From contig JABDBA010000013.1 of NCBI GenBank assembly GCA_013288885.1, positions 633-48,624 on the forward strand: DNA of 47,992 nucleotides, read 5' to 3'. The position numbers and the translations under genes were made by a program. The number at the start of each line of letters is the position of its first letter. The stretch's first letter is position 1. Under the pieces are notes generated by a model that saw only the letters and a list, made by a program, of their open reading frames with translations, did not search any database and was not told where the DNA came from. Shown here one piece after another: positions 25,897-33,874 of this stretch. The DNA comes from Gammaproteobacteria bacterium. Its GTDB lineage: Bacteria > Pseudomonadota > Gammaproteobacteria > JABDBA01.

Positions 25897-26397
25897 TTAT
25901 TGTTCTTTTTGGCTCGGCAGAATAACAATGCTAGTGCGCCCTTGTTGTGACTTAGGCGAAGTAACAATTTGCAGGTTAATATCATAGTTAATTTGTGGCC
26001 CGGCATAAGTGTCGTTTCCTTGAATCGCTTTAGCTTGCCCTATAAATTCAGTATATCCTTTAGGCGGATAATAATTAATAGTCAGCGCTACCGCAGTAAA
26101 TAGTAATTTACTATTATCAGGTAGTGTACTGTAGCTGGCTAATTGTCCTGTGGCAACGGCTTTGAGCAGTTGATTATGTTTATCAGTATAAGTGACTAAA
26201 TTATCGGCAGTGACAACGGTTGTGCCTTGAGTCAATTTAACGTGGCCATGATAAGTACTAATTCCCGTTTTATGATTTAGTGTGGCCCAATCAGACTCTA
26301 CAAATACCGGTTGTGTTTTATCGCTACTCAATGCTAGACATTCAATAGGCACATACGATAGCAATAATAAAATTATAATAGTAAATAATTTTTGCAT
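25897..26397 (-). CDS. lptA: LPS transport periplasmic protein LptA
   Basis: Periplasmic bridge that carries LPS between LptC and LptDE. 166 residues: signal peptide to about 22, then an OstA-like beta-jellyroll (VFVESDWATLNHKTGISTYH, then GHVKLTQGTTVVTADNLVTY). It lies between lptC and lptB as usual. Confidence 0.93.
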   Translation of the reverse strand: MQKLFTIIILLLLSYVPIECLALSSDKTQPVFVESDWATLNHKTGISTYHGHVKLTQGTTVVTADNLVTYTDKHNQLLKAVATGQLASYSTLPDNSKLLFTAVALTINYYPPKGYTEFIGQAKAIQGNDTYAGPQINYDINLQIVTSPKSQQGRTSIVILPSQKEQ

Positions 26398-26409
26398 AAA
26401 AATAATAAC

Positions 26410-26997
26410 TTATTGAGTAGCAGCTGGTGCTTGTTGATAATGCCCACGCGCTTGTGAAAACAATTGTATATCACCGGTTTTTAAATCAGCACGCAAGCCA
26501 ACAGAATTTGCAACGCCACCGGGCTGCACTAGCTGCACGGGTTGTTGTGTAGTAGCGTATTGATCTTTGGGATAGACGGTCAACGCTGAAGTAGTAATAG
26601 TCATTTCTGAATTATTGGGGCCAGCCGCTTGGTGCAGGCGTACATGATCCCACAATTGCACAATGGTCGTGCCATTTTGTGCTTGGCCTTTCAGCGAATA
26701 AATATGCCATGGTTCGTTATTAGTTCCATCGGCATTGAAAATAACAATGTGAGGTGTGGTCACGTTGGTGGTATCGCCAGCTGGGTAGTGCACCATATTT
26801 GGCGCGAACAATTCATCTTGCGGTGTGCCTGAATCTACATTCATGCGCATCGCAGCCACATTTTTAGTGAAGGAGTCAGGATTTTGCGCTGCATTTTGAT
26901 TTTGCACAATGGCTTGTGAATTTTTATAAGCGAGCCAACCACTAAAAGTAGCGAGTAATAATAATGGAAAAAGCGTGATAAGCTGTCTGGAAGTCAT
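26410..26997 (-). CDS. lptC: LPS export protein LptC
   Basis: Inner-membrane-anchored LPS transport protein, 195 residues from ATG 26997: one transmembrane segment (about 5-22), then a periplasmic jellyroll (MRMNVDSGTPQDELFAPNMV, VRLHQAAGPNNSEMTITTSALTVYP as separate blocks). The upstream extension to 27075 lies inside kdsC and lacks the membrane start, so it is rejected. Low sequence conservation is normal for LptC; its order between kdsC and lptA is decisive. Confidence 0.9.
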   Translation of the reverse strand: MTSRQLITLFPLLLLATFSGWLAYKNSQAIVQNQNAAQNPDSFTKNVAAMRMNVDSGTPQDELFAPNMVHYPAGDTTNVTTPHIVIFNADGTNNEPWHIYSLKGQAQNGTTIVQLWDHVRLHQAAGPNNSEMTITTSALTVYPKDQYATTQQPVQLVQPGGVANSVGLRADLKTGDIQLFSQARGHYQQAPAATQ

Positions 26998-27002
26998 GTT
27001 AA

Positions 27003-27545
27003 TTATTTTAAAGTAGTTAAAAAACGGGCTTGCATCTCTTCGAGCTTGCCTTGCGCTTGTAAGATGATTTCGCACACTTCACGCACTGCGCCTTCGCCAC
27101 CTTTTGCTTCGGTGTGCCAAAATGCATACTGCTTTACTAAGGGTACTGCATTGGCCACAGCAATGCCTAAGCCTACTTTGCAAATAATAGCGAGGTCAGG
27201 AAGATCATCACCCATGTAAGCGATATTTTCTGGGTCAAGACGAACTTTATTGAGGAGATCATGATAGGCTGTGTGTTTATTTTCTTGCCCTTGATAAATA
27301 TATTCGACGCCTAAATTTTGCAAACGTTGTGTAACGGTGGTGCTCGTGCGACTGCTGATAACCGCAATTTTTACACCGGATTCTTGTAGCAATTTCATGC
27401 CAAGACCATCGTGCACATAAAAAACTTTTTGTTCATTGCCTTGCGCATCAAAATAAAGTTTGCCGTCGGTTAAAACGCCATCGACGTCTAAAATAAGGAG
27501 TTTAATATGCGAAGCTTTTTTTAGTAATTCCGTTTGGCTTATCAT
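27003..27545 (-). CDS. kdsC: 3-deoxy-D-manno-octulosonate 8-phosphate phosphatase KdsC
   Basis: HAD-superfamily phosphatase that makes Kdo from Kdo-8-phosphate for LPS core synthesis. 180 residues; nucleophile Asp20 and acid/base Asp22 in LLILDVDGVLTDG, SSRTSTTV motif II, and YMGDDLPDLAI motif IV. It overlaps kdsD by four bases. Confidence 0.96.
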   Translation of the reverse strand: MISQTELLKKASHIKLLILDVDGVLTDGKLYFDAQGNEQKVFYVHDGLGMKLLQESGVKIAVISSRTSTTVTQRLQNLGVEYIYQGQENKHTAYHDLLNKVRLDPENIAYMGDDLPDLAIICKVGLGIAVANAVPLVKQYAFWHTEAKGGEGAVREVCEIILQAQGKLEEMQARFLTTLK

Positions 27546-28525
27546 GCAACGCCCGCCCGTAACAGATCGTGCATGTGTAAAGCGCCGATGACTTTGTTAT
27601 CGGTATCAACAATAATTAAAACGGTTATTTTATAAGTTTCCATAATATTTAATGCTTCCGCTGCTAACATGCTGTGTGGAATCGTTTTACAATTTTTCAC
27701 CATGATATCGCCGATAGGTGTGTGATGAATGTCAATTTTGCGATCGATCGCGCGGCGTAAATCACCATCGGTAAAAATGCCCAGCAGTTGATCTTCGGTA
27801 TTAAGAACAGTCGTCATGCCCATTGCTTTTTGTGACATTTCTACCAGTGTATGGATCAATTTAGTATCGGGTGTGACTTTAGGTATGGCATCGCCGCTGC
27901 GCATGACATCAGCTACGCGCAATAATAAACGTCGCCCTAAGCTGCCATTCGGGTGCGCCAAGGCAAAATCTTCAGCGGTAAAACCACGTGCTTCTAACAT
28001 CGCAATCGCCAGCGCATCACCCATGACTAATGCAGCAGTGGTGCTAGACGTGGGGGCAAGCCCCAATGGGCAGGCTTCTTTATGTACGCTGATATCGAGG
28101 TGGATATTAGCGGCTTTCGCTAAAGTGGAATTAGGGTTGCCAGTGAGGGCAACCAATGGGATACCGAGTCGTTTGATAAAGGGCAACAACAACGTAATTT
28201 CATCGGTTTCGCCAGAATAAGAGAGTGCCAATACCACATCTTTGAGGGTAATCATCCCCAAGTCGCCATGGCTGGCTTCACCTGGATGCACAAAAAAAGC
28301 TGGGCTGCCAGTGCTAGCAAGGGTAGCGGCGATTTTATTGCCTACATGCCCCGATTTGCCCATGCCGACCACCACGATACGGCCTTCACAGCTTAGTAAT
28401 AGGCGACAAGCTTTAGCGAAGTTTTCATCGATACGTGAAGTAAGGTCGTTGATGGCTTTGGCTTCAGTTTGAACGACCGCAAGCCCGAGGTCGCAAAATT
28501 GTTGATCTGTGCTCATGGGCGACAT
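27542..28525 (-). CDS. kdsD: Arabinose-5-phosphate isomerase KdsD
   Basis: Converts ribulose-5-phosphate to arabinose-5-phosphate, the first Kdo step. 327 residues: SIS domain (VVVGMGKSGHVGNKIAATLA, SHGDLGMI, LSYSGETDEI) followed by two CBS domains (DVMRSGDAIP; DIMVKNCKTIP). The start may be ATG 28525 or 28516. It heads the long minus-strand LPS/hpf/PTS run. Confidence 0.96.
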   Translation of the reverse strand: MSPMSTDQQFCDLGLAVVQTEAKAINDLTSRIDENFAKACRLLLSCEGRIVVVGMGKSGHVGNKIAATLASTGSPAFFVHPGEASHGDLGMITLKDVVLALSYSGETDEITLLLPFIKRLGIPLVALTGNPNSTLAKAANIHLDISVHKEACPLGLAPTSSTTAALVMGDALAIAMLEARGFTAEDFALAHPNGSLGRRLLLRVADVMRSGDAIPKVTPDTKLIHTLVEMSQKAMGMTTVLNTEDQLLGIFTDGDLRRAIDRKIDIHHTPIGDIMVKNCKTIPHSMLAAEALNIMETYKITVLIIVDTDNKVIGALHMHDLLRAGVA

Positions 28526-28593
28526 TGTCGTCTATTTTTGTGGAAAAAGCCACTCTAAGGCCTCTTTTGCTGGCACTGTAGGTCAGATAAAAG

Positions 28594-28632
28594 TGTAGGT
28601 CGGATCAAGGAGCGCAGCGACGGATCCGACAT
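28594..28632. repeat. REP-like imperfect palindrome
   Basis: Begins TGTAGGTCGGATC and ends GGATCCGACATC, giving a stem of about 9 bp around an AAGGAGCGCAGCGAC loop. It closely resembles intergenic elements of the GTAGGTCGGAT...ATCCGAC type common in gammaproteobacteria. A degenerate partner (TGTAGGTCAGATAA) starts at 28577. It lies between kdsD and the carboxypeptidase gene. Confidence 0.65.
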
Positions 28633-28639
28633 CTTTGAA

Positions 28640-29545
28640 TCATTCTAAGCGGCGTAGTGCTTTTTCTTGCGAAAATCCCTGATCCAGTAACACGGCCATT
28701 TGTTTATCGCGTGCCTCATAGGTGTGGCCGCCGAACATGACGCCGATCAATCGTGTATTATCGCGCACCGCAGACGCGGCGAGGTTATAGCCAGAGACAT
28801 CGATAAAACCGGTTTTGATACCATCCATGCCGGGGTAATGGCTCATCAAATGATTGTGGTTGTGATAGGTGATATTGTTGTAGGTAAAGCTGCCAAAGCT
28901 AAAAAAGTGATAATATTGTGGAAAATGATAAATCAATTTTTGCGCGAGAATGGCAATATCACGCGCCGTGGTTAATTGCCCGGCATCCGGTAAACCCGAT
29001 GGATTATCAAAATGTGTTTGCATCATACCTAATGCATGGGCTTGTTGTGTCATCAATTCTGCAAAGTGACTTTCAGTGCCGCCCAATTTTTCGGCCATGG
29101 CTACGGCTATGTCATTGGCAGATTCTACTGTTAAACCCATGATAGCATCTTCTACGCGTATTTCTTGACCTGGTCGTAATCCCAATTTTGAAGGTTGTTG
29201 TTTTGCAGCATTGGCTGAAATCGGTACTTTGTCGTTGAGGGTCAGTTTGCCCGTTTGCAATGCTTGGAATGTCATATAGAGCGTCATCATTTTAGTGAGT
29301 GAAGCTGGATGACGTAATTGATCGGGATTGGTGGAATGCAAAATACGCCCGGTTTTAGCTTCAATAACGATATCGGCATAACCGACATCGGGATCGTGAG
29401 ATGTTTTAACGTGTTTAGGGACATGTTTTTTAGGTTTAATATGATGCTTGGCGTGTTTGTGGTGATGGGTTGTAGTCTGCGCCATGGCAGTGCTGCAAAA
29501 GCAACTTAACAAAATAGTGAGAAAAAATACGATTTGTTTTTTCAT
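28640..29545 (-). CDS. D-alanyl-D-alanine carboxypeptidase / endopeptidase (low-mass PBP)
   Basis: Trims peptidoglycan peptides in the periplasm. From ATG 29545 it has 301 residues: signal peptide (1-22), a His/Lys-rich linker (about 27-50), then an S11-family domain with Ser82-x-x-Lys85 in PASLTKMM, Ser142-Ala-Asn144 in ESANDIA, and Lys244-Thr-Gly in DGIKTGF. It lacks the C-terminal domain and amphipathic anchor of PBP5, so it is closer in build to PbpG/PBP7. The upstream extension to 29644 has no signal features. The basic linker could bind the cell wall or metal. Confidence 0.92.
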   Translation of the reverse strand: MKKQIVFFLTILLSCFCSTAMAQTTTHHHKHAKHHIKPKKHVPKHVKTSHDPDVGYADIVIEAKTGRILHSTNPDQLRHPASLTKMMTLYMTFQALQTGKLTLNDKVPISANAAKQQPSKLGLRPGQEIRVEDAIMGLTVESANDIAVAMAEKLGGTESHFAELMTQQAHALGMMQTHFDNPSGLPDAGQLTTARDIAILAQKLIYHFPQYYHFFSFGSFTYNNITYHNHNHLMSHYPGMDGIKTGFIDVSGYNLAASAVRDNTRLIGVMFGGHTYEARDKQMAVLLDQGFSQEKALRRLE

Positions 29546-29661
29546 GTGGTTTAGTTCAGTGCTAGTGAAAACGGCGCGATAGTAGCATAGCTTAATTGGC
29601 AAAACCAATTTTATTAAATGTTTAGTGCCTAGCCTAAAAATCAACCACTTTGAGTCTCATT

Positions 29662-30564
29662 CTACTTTGTAGCATGCTTTACATAAATTAAACTATTCGT
29701 AAAATCAAAATAAACTAAATTTTCTTGATAAAAGTTAGAACCCATGAGTGCATCAAATGGCGCTTCTGTGGGAATATCGGTGATCTGAAACCATGTCTTG
29801 GGCAAAGGGGTATTATTGAGGGTAATGAAAGAAGTAGGTGCAATGCTTGAGCAATTAATTTTGCTGTAGGGTGCGTTGCCAGGGCAGGGCGCAGCCTTAA
29901 AATTGGCTGCCATTGTTTTGCTGATAACCGAAGGAATGGAACCGGTGTCCCAACTGACTGTTAGTGGCCTACCATTTAGAAGCAACGCAGATTGCAAATG
30001 ACCATTAAATGGAATAACTGTCCAGTTTGAGATGTCATAATCAATGGGTTTATTGCCAGGTTTAGTCAAGATCATTTGTGCATGAGGATAATCGAGTAAC
30101 ACGTTAAATTGTGATAATAGCTGAAATCCAATTAACCCGTTATTGGAAGCTTCTGTTGCTTTAAATCCGGCGTTATTGCCACCCCAGAGTTGTGTCATCA
30201 ACCTGCCTTTGACGTTATCAACCGTAAAAGATCCTATTTTAACTTGTGGAATAATAAATACTTGTTCACAGTGTTTGCCATCAAACGCTTGAAAGCATTC
30301 TTCTTGGCCGGTGAATTTAATCGGCAGCCCTTTTATCGCGTTAAGGCTTAAAACTACGCCCGCTTTTTTTTCGCCGGTGTCTAATAAAATTGGCAGATTT
30401 TTCCCTGCGATGTTAATTGTGGTCGATGGCATTCCATAAGGCGCTGGATTGCCGCTATTAAATTGTAATGGCAAAACGGTTTGTGTTGATGAGGGTGTTT
30501 CTGCAAATGCAACAGTGCTGCTAAATAATATAATAATAGCTGCGAAATGTTTTTTAGTATTCAT
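29662..30564 (-). CDS. Exported pepsin/retropepsin-like aspartic protease with two DTG motifs
   Basis: Predicted periplasmic aspartic protease of 300 residues. Signal peptide to about 21; first active motif LLDTG (Asp62-Gly64), second WDTGS (Asp206-Gly208). Each motif is followed by the expected hydrophobic strand, so one chain seems to hold both halves of a pepsin-type active site, instead of the single half of retropepsin dimers. AGAGG lies upstream of ATG 30564. It follows the XRE regulator gene by four bases and may share its transcript. Substrate unknown. Confidence 0.78.
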   Translation of the reverse strand: MNTKKHFAAIIILFSSTVAFAETPSSTQTVLPLQFNSGNPAPYGMPSTTINIAGKNLPILLDTGEKKAGVVLSLNAIKGLPIKFTGQEECFQAFDGKHCEQVFIIPQVKIGSFTVDNVKGRLMTQLWGGNNAGFKATEASNNGLIGFQLLSQFNVLLDYPHAQMILTKPGNKPIDYDISNWTVIPFNGHLQSALLLNGRPLTVSWDTGSIPSVISKTMAANFKAAPCPGNAPYSKINCSSIAPTSFITLNNTPLPKTWFQITDIPTEAPFDALMGSNFYQENLVYFDFTNSLIYVKHATK

Positions 30565-30568
30565 AATA

Positions 30569-30775
30569 TTAATCCTCTTTAAATTCAATAATGTCGCCTG
30601 GTTGGCATTCTAGATATTTGCAAATCGCTTCTAATGTTGCTAGTCGAATAGCTTTTGCTTTGCCTGTTTTTAAAATTGATAAATTTTGTTCGGTAATGTC
30701 GATAGCTTCCGCTAATTCTTTGGAGCGGATTTTACGCTTTGCTAGCATTACATCTAGGTTGATAACAATCCCCAT
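30569..30775 (-). CDS. Small XRE-family regulator (YozG-like)
   Basis: 68-residue protein that is almost wholly a helix-turn-helix: VMLAKRKIRSKELAEAIDIT, then EQNLSILKTGKAKAIRLATLEAICKYLECQPGDI. Such proteins are regularly encoded next to DUF2975 membrane proteins, as here (nine bases downstream). It probably represses its own operon through the inverted repeat at 31346-31383. Confidence 0.88.
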   Translation of the reverse strand: MGIVINLDVMLAKRKIRSKELAEAIDITEQNLSILKTGKAKAIRLATLEAICKYLECQPGDIIEFKED

Positions 30776-30784
30776 AAATTCACC

Positions 30785-31336
30785 TTAAATAGTCAGTTGC
30801 TGTTCTTCACGTAATTTGCAACCTTCGGCCATGATCCAAGAAATTAATATAATTAGCAACGCGGCAAGCACGATGCCAATATTAGTGCCGCTGAGGCTGA
30901 CTTCCGCAATGCGAGTGCCATGTGGATTTTGCCAAGTTAATAACGCACTCAGAAAGCCTTGGTAAAATGGATTCACAACTTGACCCAGCAATAACCCATA
31001 AGCTGTGTTGCGAATGTATTTAACATTTTGACTAGAAAATATTTCCCCTTGTTGATAGAGCTCGAATAGTTTGATTAAAAAATAAAGCACCAGCATATTT
31101 ATTCCCGTTGGAATTAAGCTCAGCAAACAGCCAAAGATTTTTGTAGATAAGCTGAGTTCATGCAGAATTTTTAACTTGTCGAGGCCATTGGGGAGAAAGC
31201 TGAGCGATAGGTTTTGAGAATCAATGACCGGATTGGGGGCATTGATCCAACAAATAATGGTTATTATTGGCAACAATACGAATGCTAACTGAAGGAGCAC
31301 TCGAAAGAAGATGCTGACTTTTTTGATGTTATGCAT
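30785..31336 (-). CDS. DUF2975 membrane protein
   Basis: Integral membrane protein of 183 residues with four predicted transmembrane segments (VLLQLAFVLLPIITIICW; FGCLLSLIPTGINMLVLYFL; a weak one near NTAYGLLLGQVVNPFY; IGIVLAALLIILISWIMAEG). Family function is unknown. Between the helices lies YQQGEIFSSQNVKYIRNTAY, the conserved DUF2975 hallmark. It is followed by its usual partner, an XRE-type regulator. Confidence 0.85.
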   Translation of the reverse strand: MHNIKKVSIFFRVLLQLAFVLLPIITIICWINAPNPVIDSQNLSLSFLPNGLDKLKILHELSLSTKIFGCLLSLIPTGINMLVLYFLIKLFELYQQGEIFSSQNVKYIRNTAYGLLLGQVVNPFYQGFLSALLTWQNPHGTRIAEVSLSGTNIGIVLAALLIILISWIMAEGCKLREEQQLTI

Positions 31337-31345
31337 ATTTAGGTC

Positions 31346-31400
31346 TCCAGGTAGAAAAATAATATGGGGGTACTCTACCTGGATAATTATCGATTGTCAA
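31346..31400 (-). promoter_or_regulatory. Promoter and operator of the DUF2975-XRE operon
   Basis: On the minus strand TTGACA (31400-31395), a 17-base spacer and TAGAGT (31377-31372) form a good promoter. A perfect 10-bp inverted repeat, TCCAGGTAGA (31346-31355) and TCTACCTGGA (31374-31383), covers the -10 and start region. The neighbouring XRE protein is the likely repressor (inference). Confidence 0.6.
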
Positions 31401-31428
31401 TCATTAATTACTATAAATCAATAAAATA

Positions 31429-32472
31429 TTATAAGGTATTCATATCTATCACAAATCGATAACGCACATCACTTTTAATAGTGCGTTCAAAAGCTTCTTG
31501 GATTTTTTGGATAGGGATCACTTCAACATCGGCTGTAATATTTTTTTCAGCGCAATAATCCAACATTTCTTGCGTTTCGCGAATACCGCCGATCAACGAG
31601 CCAGCCAGTCTTCTTCTTTTGAAAATGAGCGAGAAGGGTTGTACTTCTAAGGGCTTATCGGGTACGCCGACTATCACCATGACGCCATCTCTACGAATCA
31701 AATTAAGATACATGTTTGGATCGTGCGGTGCAGCAACTGTGTCAAGAATAAAATCAAATTGATTGGCGAGCGCTTCTAAATTTTTAGGATCTTTAGTCAC
31801 TACAAAATGATGTGCACCTAAACGTAATGCATCTTGTTCTTTAGATTTAGAGGTACTGAACACCGTAACGTCGGCGCCCATAGAGGCTGCGAGTTTAACG
31901 CCCATGTGCCCTAAACCACCCAAGCCAATAATCCCCACACGTTGGCCTTTTCCTACTTTGTGTTGTCGCAGGGGTGAATAAGTCGTGATACCTGCGCAAA
32001 GCAAGGGCGCAACATTCGCTAAATTTAATTTAGGTGAAACTTTGAGCGCATAATTTTCATCGACGACAATTTGTGAAGAATAACCGCCAAATGTAGGGGT
32101 TTTCCCATCTTGCTCGGTGCTCGCATAGGTAAAACTTGGTCCCTTATCGCACAATTGTTCTTCGCTTTCTTTGCAGTTAGCGCAAGTGCGGCAAGAATCG
32201 ACAAAACATCCCACACCTGCGACATCGCCCACTTTAAATTTTTTGACATCTGCGCCCACTTGCACGACTTTTCCCACAATCTCATGGCCAGGAACCATAG
32301 GGTAGGTGGCAATGCCCCAGTCGTTGTTCACTTGATGGATATCAGAATGGCAAACTCCGCAATAAGCGATTTTAATTAATACATCGTGTGGGCCTGGTTG
32401 GCGGCGTTCAAAATTAAAGGGTTCTAATTTAGCAGCGCGGGTTTTAGCAGCGTATCCTCGGGTGGGTAACAT
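31429..32472 (-). CDS. Zinc-dependent NAD(P) alcohol dehydrogenase
   Basis: Medium-chain dehydrogenase of 347 residues in the YahK/Ahr/cinnamyl-alcohol class, oxidising or reducing alcohol/aldehyde pairs. Catalytic zinc ligands are Cys38 in AYCGVCHSD, His63 in PGHE and a later Cys in PLLCAGITTYSPL; structural zinc ligands are Cys94, 97, 100 and 108. The dinucleotide motif is IIGLGGLGHMGVKLA. These enzymes usually prefer NADPH and aldehydes. It stands alone, divergent from the porin. Confidence 0.93.
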   Translation of the reverse strand: MLPTRGYAAKTRAAKLEPFNFERRQPGPHDVLIKIAYCGVCHSDIHQVNNDWGIATYPMVPGHEIVGKVVQVGADVKKFKVGDVAGVGCFVDSCRTCANCKESEEQLCDKGPSFTYASTEQDGKTPTFGGYSSQIVVDENYALKVSPKLNLANVAPLLCAGITTYSPLRQHKVGKGQRVGIIGLGGLGHMGVKLAASMGADVTVFSTSKSKEQDALRLGAHHFVVTKDPKNLEALANQFDFILDTVAAPHDPNMYLNLIRRDGVMVIVGVPDKPLEVQPFSLIFKRRRLAGSLIGGIRETQEMLDYCAEKNITADVEVIPIQKIQEAFERTIKSDVRYRFVIDMNTL

Positions 32473-32581
32473 AACTTTCTCCTGGTTGGTTTTGAATTAT
32501 TTATATTATATCGCAGAATCATATTTTTATACTACCTAATTGTGTTTATAATACTTGTTCAACGGATGGCTTGGAAAAATA

Positions 32582-33706
32582 ATGTATAAAAAATATTGGC
32601 TTTTTATAATGGCTGCTTTATTGCTGCCAACATTGGGTGTTGCAGATGATGCACAAGCTCCACAAACAACGCTCAGTAACTTAAAAATTTCTGGTTATCT
32701 CGATGGTTCTTACAACTATTTGGTCAACAGCAATCAATTTATCAGTGGCGTTAACGATCGTGTTTATGATTTAGATCCTAACAGTGCTACTTTGCAACAA
32801 GCTGCGATTACTATAGCGGATCAACCAACGCAAGGTTTTGGTGGCTTGTTAAATCTGATGGCAGGCCGCGATGCTTTAACTTCCGCATCTTATGGTGATA
32901 ATCCCAATACCGGAATTCACGATTTTGGTTTTGATCCGGTACAAGTTTTTCTGCAATACGCTATCGGCAAGTTTACAATTATCGCGGGTAAATTTAATAC
33001 CATAGTGGGTGAAGAAGCCCTCGATCCTACTATCAATACCAATTTTTCCCGTTCAATTATTTATGGCTATGCAGAGCCTGGTACATTTACAGGTGTGCGT
33101 GGCACTTACGCAGTAAACGATAAGTTAAATTTTACGCTCGGTGTAGACAATGGCTGGGACAATATCCGTGATACTAGCCGTGTAAAAACCTTGGAGTGGG
33201 GTGTTTCGTATATTATCAATCCCATGTTTTCTTTTTCGACGCAAGGTTATACCGGTGAAGAGCGTGCTACCGAAGATGTTTCATCTGGCCCGACCGGTTG
33301 GCGTAGTTTAATTGATGTGATTGGCACGATGAACGCTACACAAAAACTGACTTTTGTTGCTAACTATGAATATGCTTGGCAGACCAACGCTTTATTGCCG
33401 AGTGGTGTGGATGCCAGTGCAACTTGGACCGGCATCGCTGGTTATATCAACTATAAATTTAATGATCATTGGCGTACTTCATTGCGCGCGGAAGATTTTG
33501 ATGATGAACAAGGTTTCCGCACTGGCGTTAGACAAAATTGGCAAGAAGTGACTTTGACCGTGGGTTATGCACCGATCAAAGATTTTGAATTGCGTGTCGA
33601 AACGCGCCATGATTTTTCTAATGTGGATTCTTTCCTCGCCTCGGATGGTATCGCCGTCCGCAATAATCAGCAGTCGTATGCCCTCGAAGGTGTTTATAAA
33701 TTTTAA
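32582..33706 (+). CDS. Outer-membrane beta-barrel porin (BBP2-like)
   Basis: Exported outer-membrane protein of 374 residues. Signal peptide MYKKYWLFIMAALLLPTLGVA; mature protein starts near DDAQAPQ. The body alternates strands (NLKISGYLDGSYNYLVN, QVFLQYAIGKFTIIAGKFNT, DFELRVETRHDFSN) and ends YALEGVYKF with a terminal Phe, the barrel-assembly signal. The GYLDG and AGKF patterns match the BBP2-type putative porin family. ATG 32582 is chosen over 32555, which would precede the signal peptide. Solute specificity is unknown. Confidence 0.82.
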   Translation: MYKKYWLFIMAALLLPTLGVADDAQAPQTTLSNLKISGYLDGSYNYLVNSNQFISGVNDRVYDLDPNSATLQQAAITIADQPTQGFGGLLNLMAGRDALTSASYGDNPNTGIHDFGFDPVQVFLQYAIGKFTIIAGKFNTIVGEEALDPTINTNFSRSIIYGYAEPGTFTGVRGTYAVNDKLNFTLGVDNGWDNIRDTSRVKTLEWGVSYIINPMFSFSTQGYTGEERATEDVSSGPTGWRSLIDVIGTMNATQKLTFVANYEYAWQTNALLPSGVDASATWTGIAGYINYKFNDHWRTSLRAEDFDDEQGFRTGVRQNWQEVTLTVGYAPIKDFELRVETRHDFSNVDSFLASDGIAVRNNQQSYALEGVYKF

Positions 33707-33785
33707 GGGGTCGGAGTCTCTGAGAAGCCAAGCTGCTGCTGGTTGTGCTCTCTGATGGCTCTGTCTAATAATCTCTTGAATTCCC

Positions 33786-33814
33786 TTGATCGCGCCAATT
33801 TTTGGCGCTATAAT
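33786..33814 (+). promoter_or_regulatory. Fic-gene promoter with a palindrome as spacer
   Basis: TTGATC (33786-33791), exactly 17 bases, then TATAAT (33809-33814). The whole spacer is a perfect hairpin-like dyad, GCGCCAA-TTT-TTGGCGC. A repressor bound there would sit between the -35 and -10. The winged-helix domain of the Fic protein is a candidate. Confidence 0.75.
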
Positions 33815-33874
33815 GGTTTATTGTTCGATAATTGTCATATTAATGGCGCATAAAAACTCAATCAGGAGTATCTC

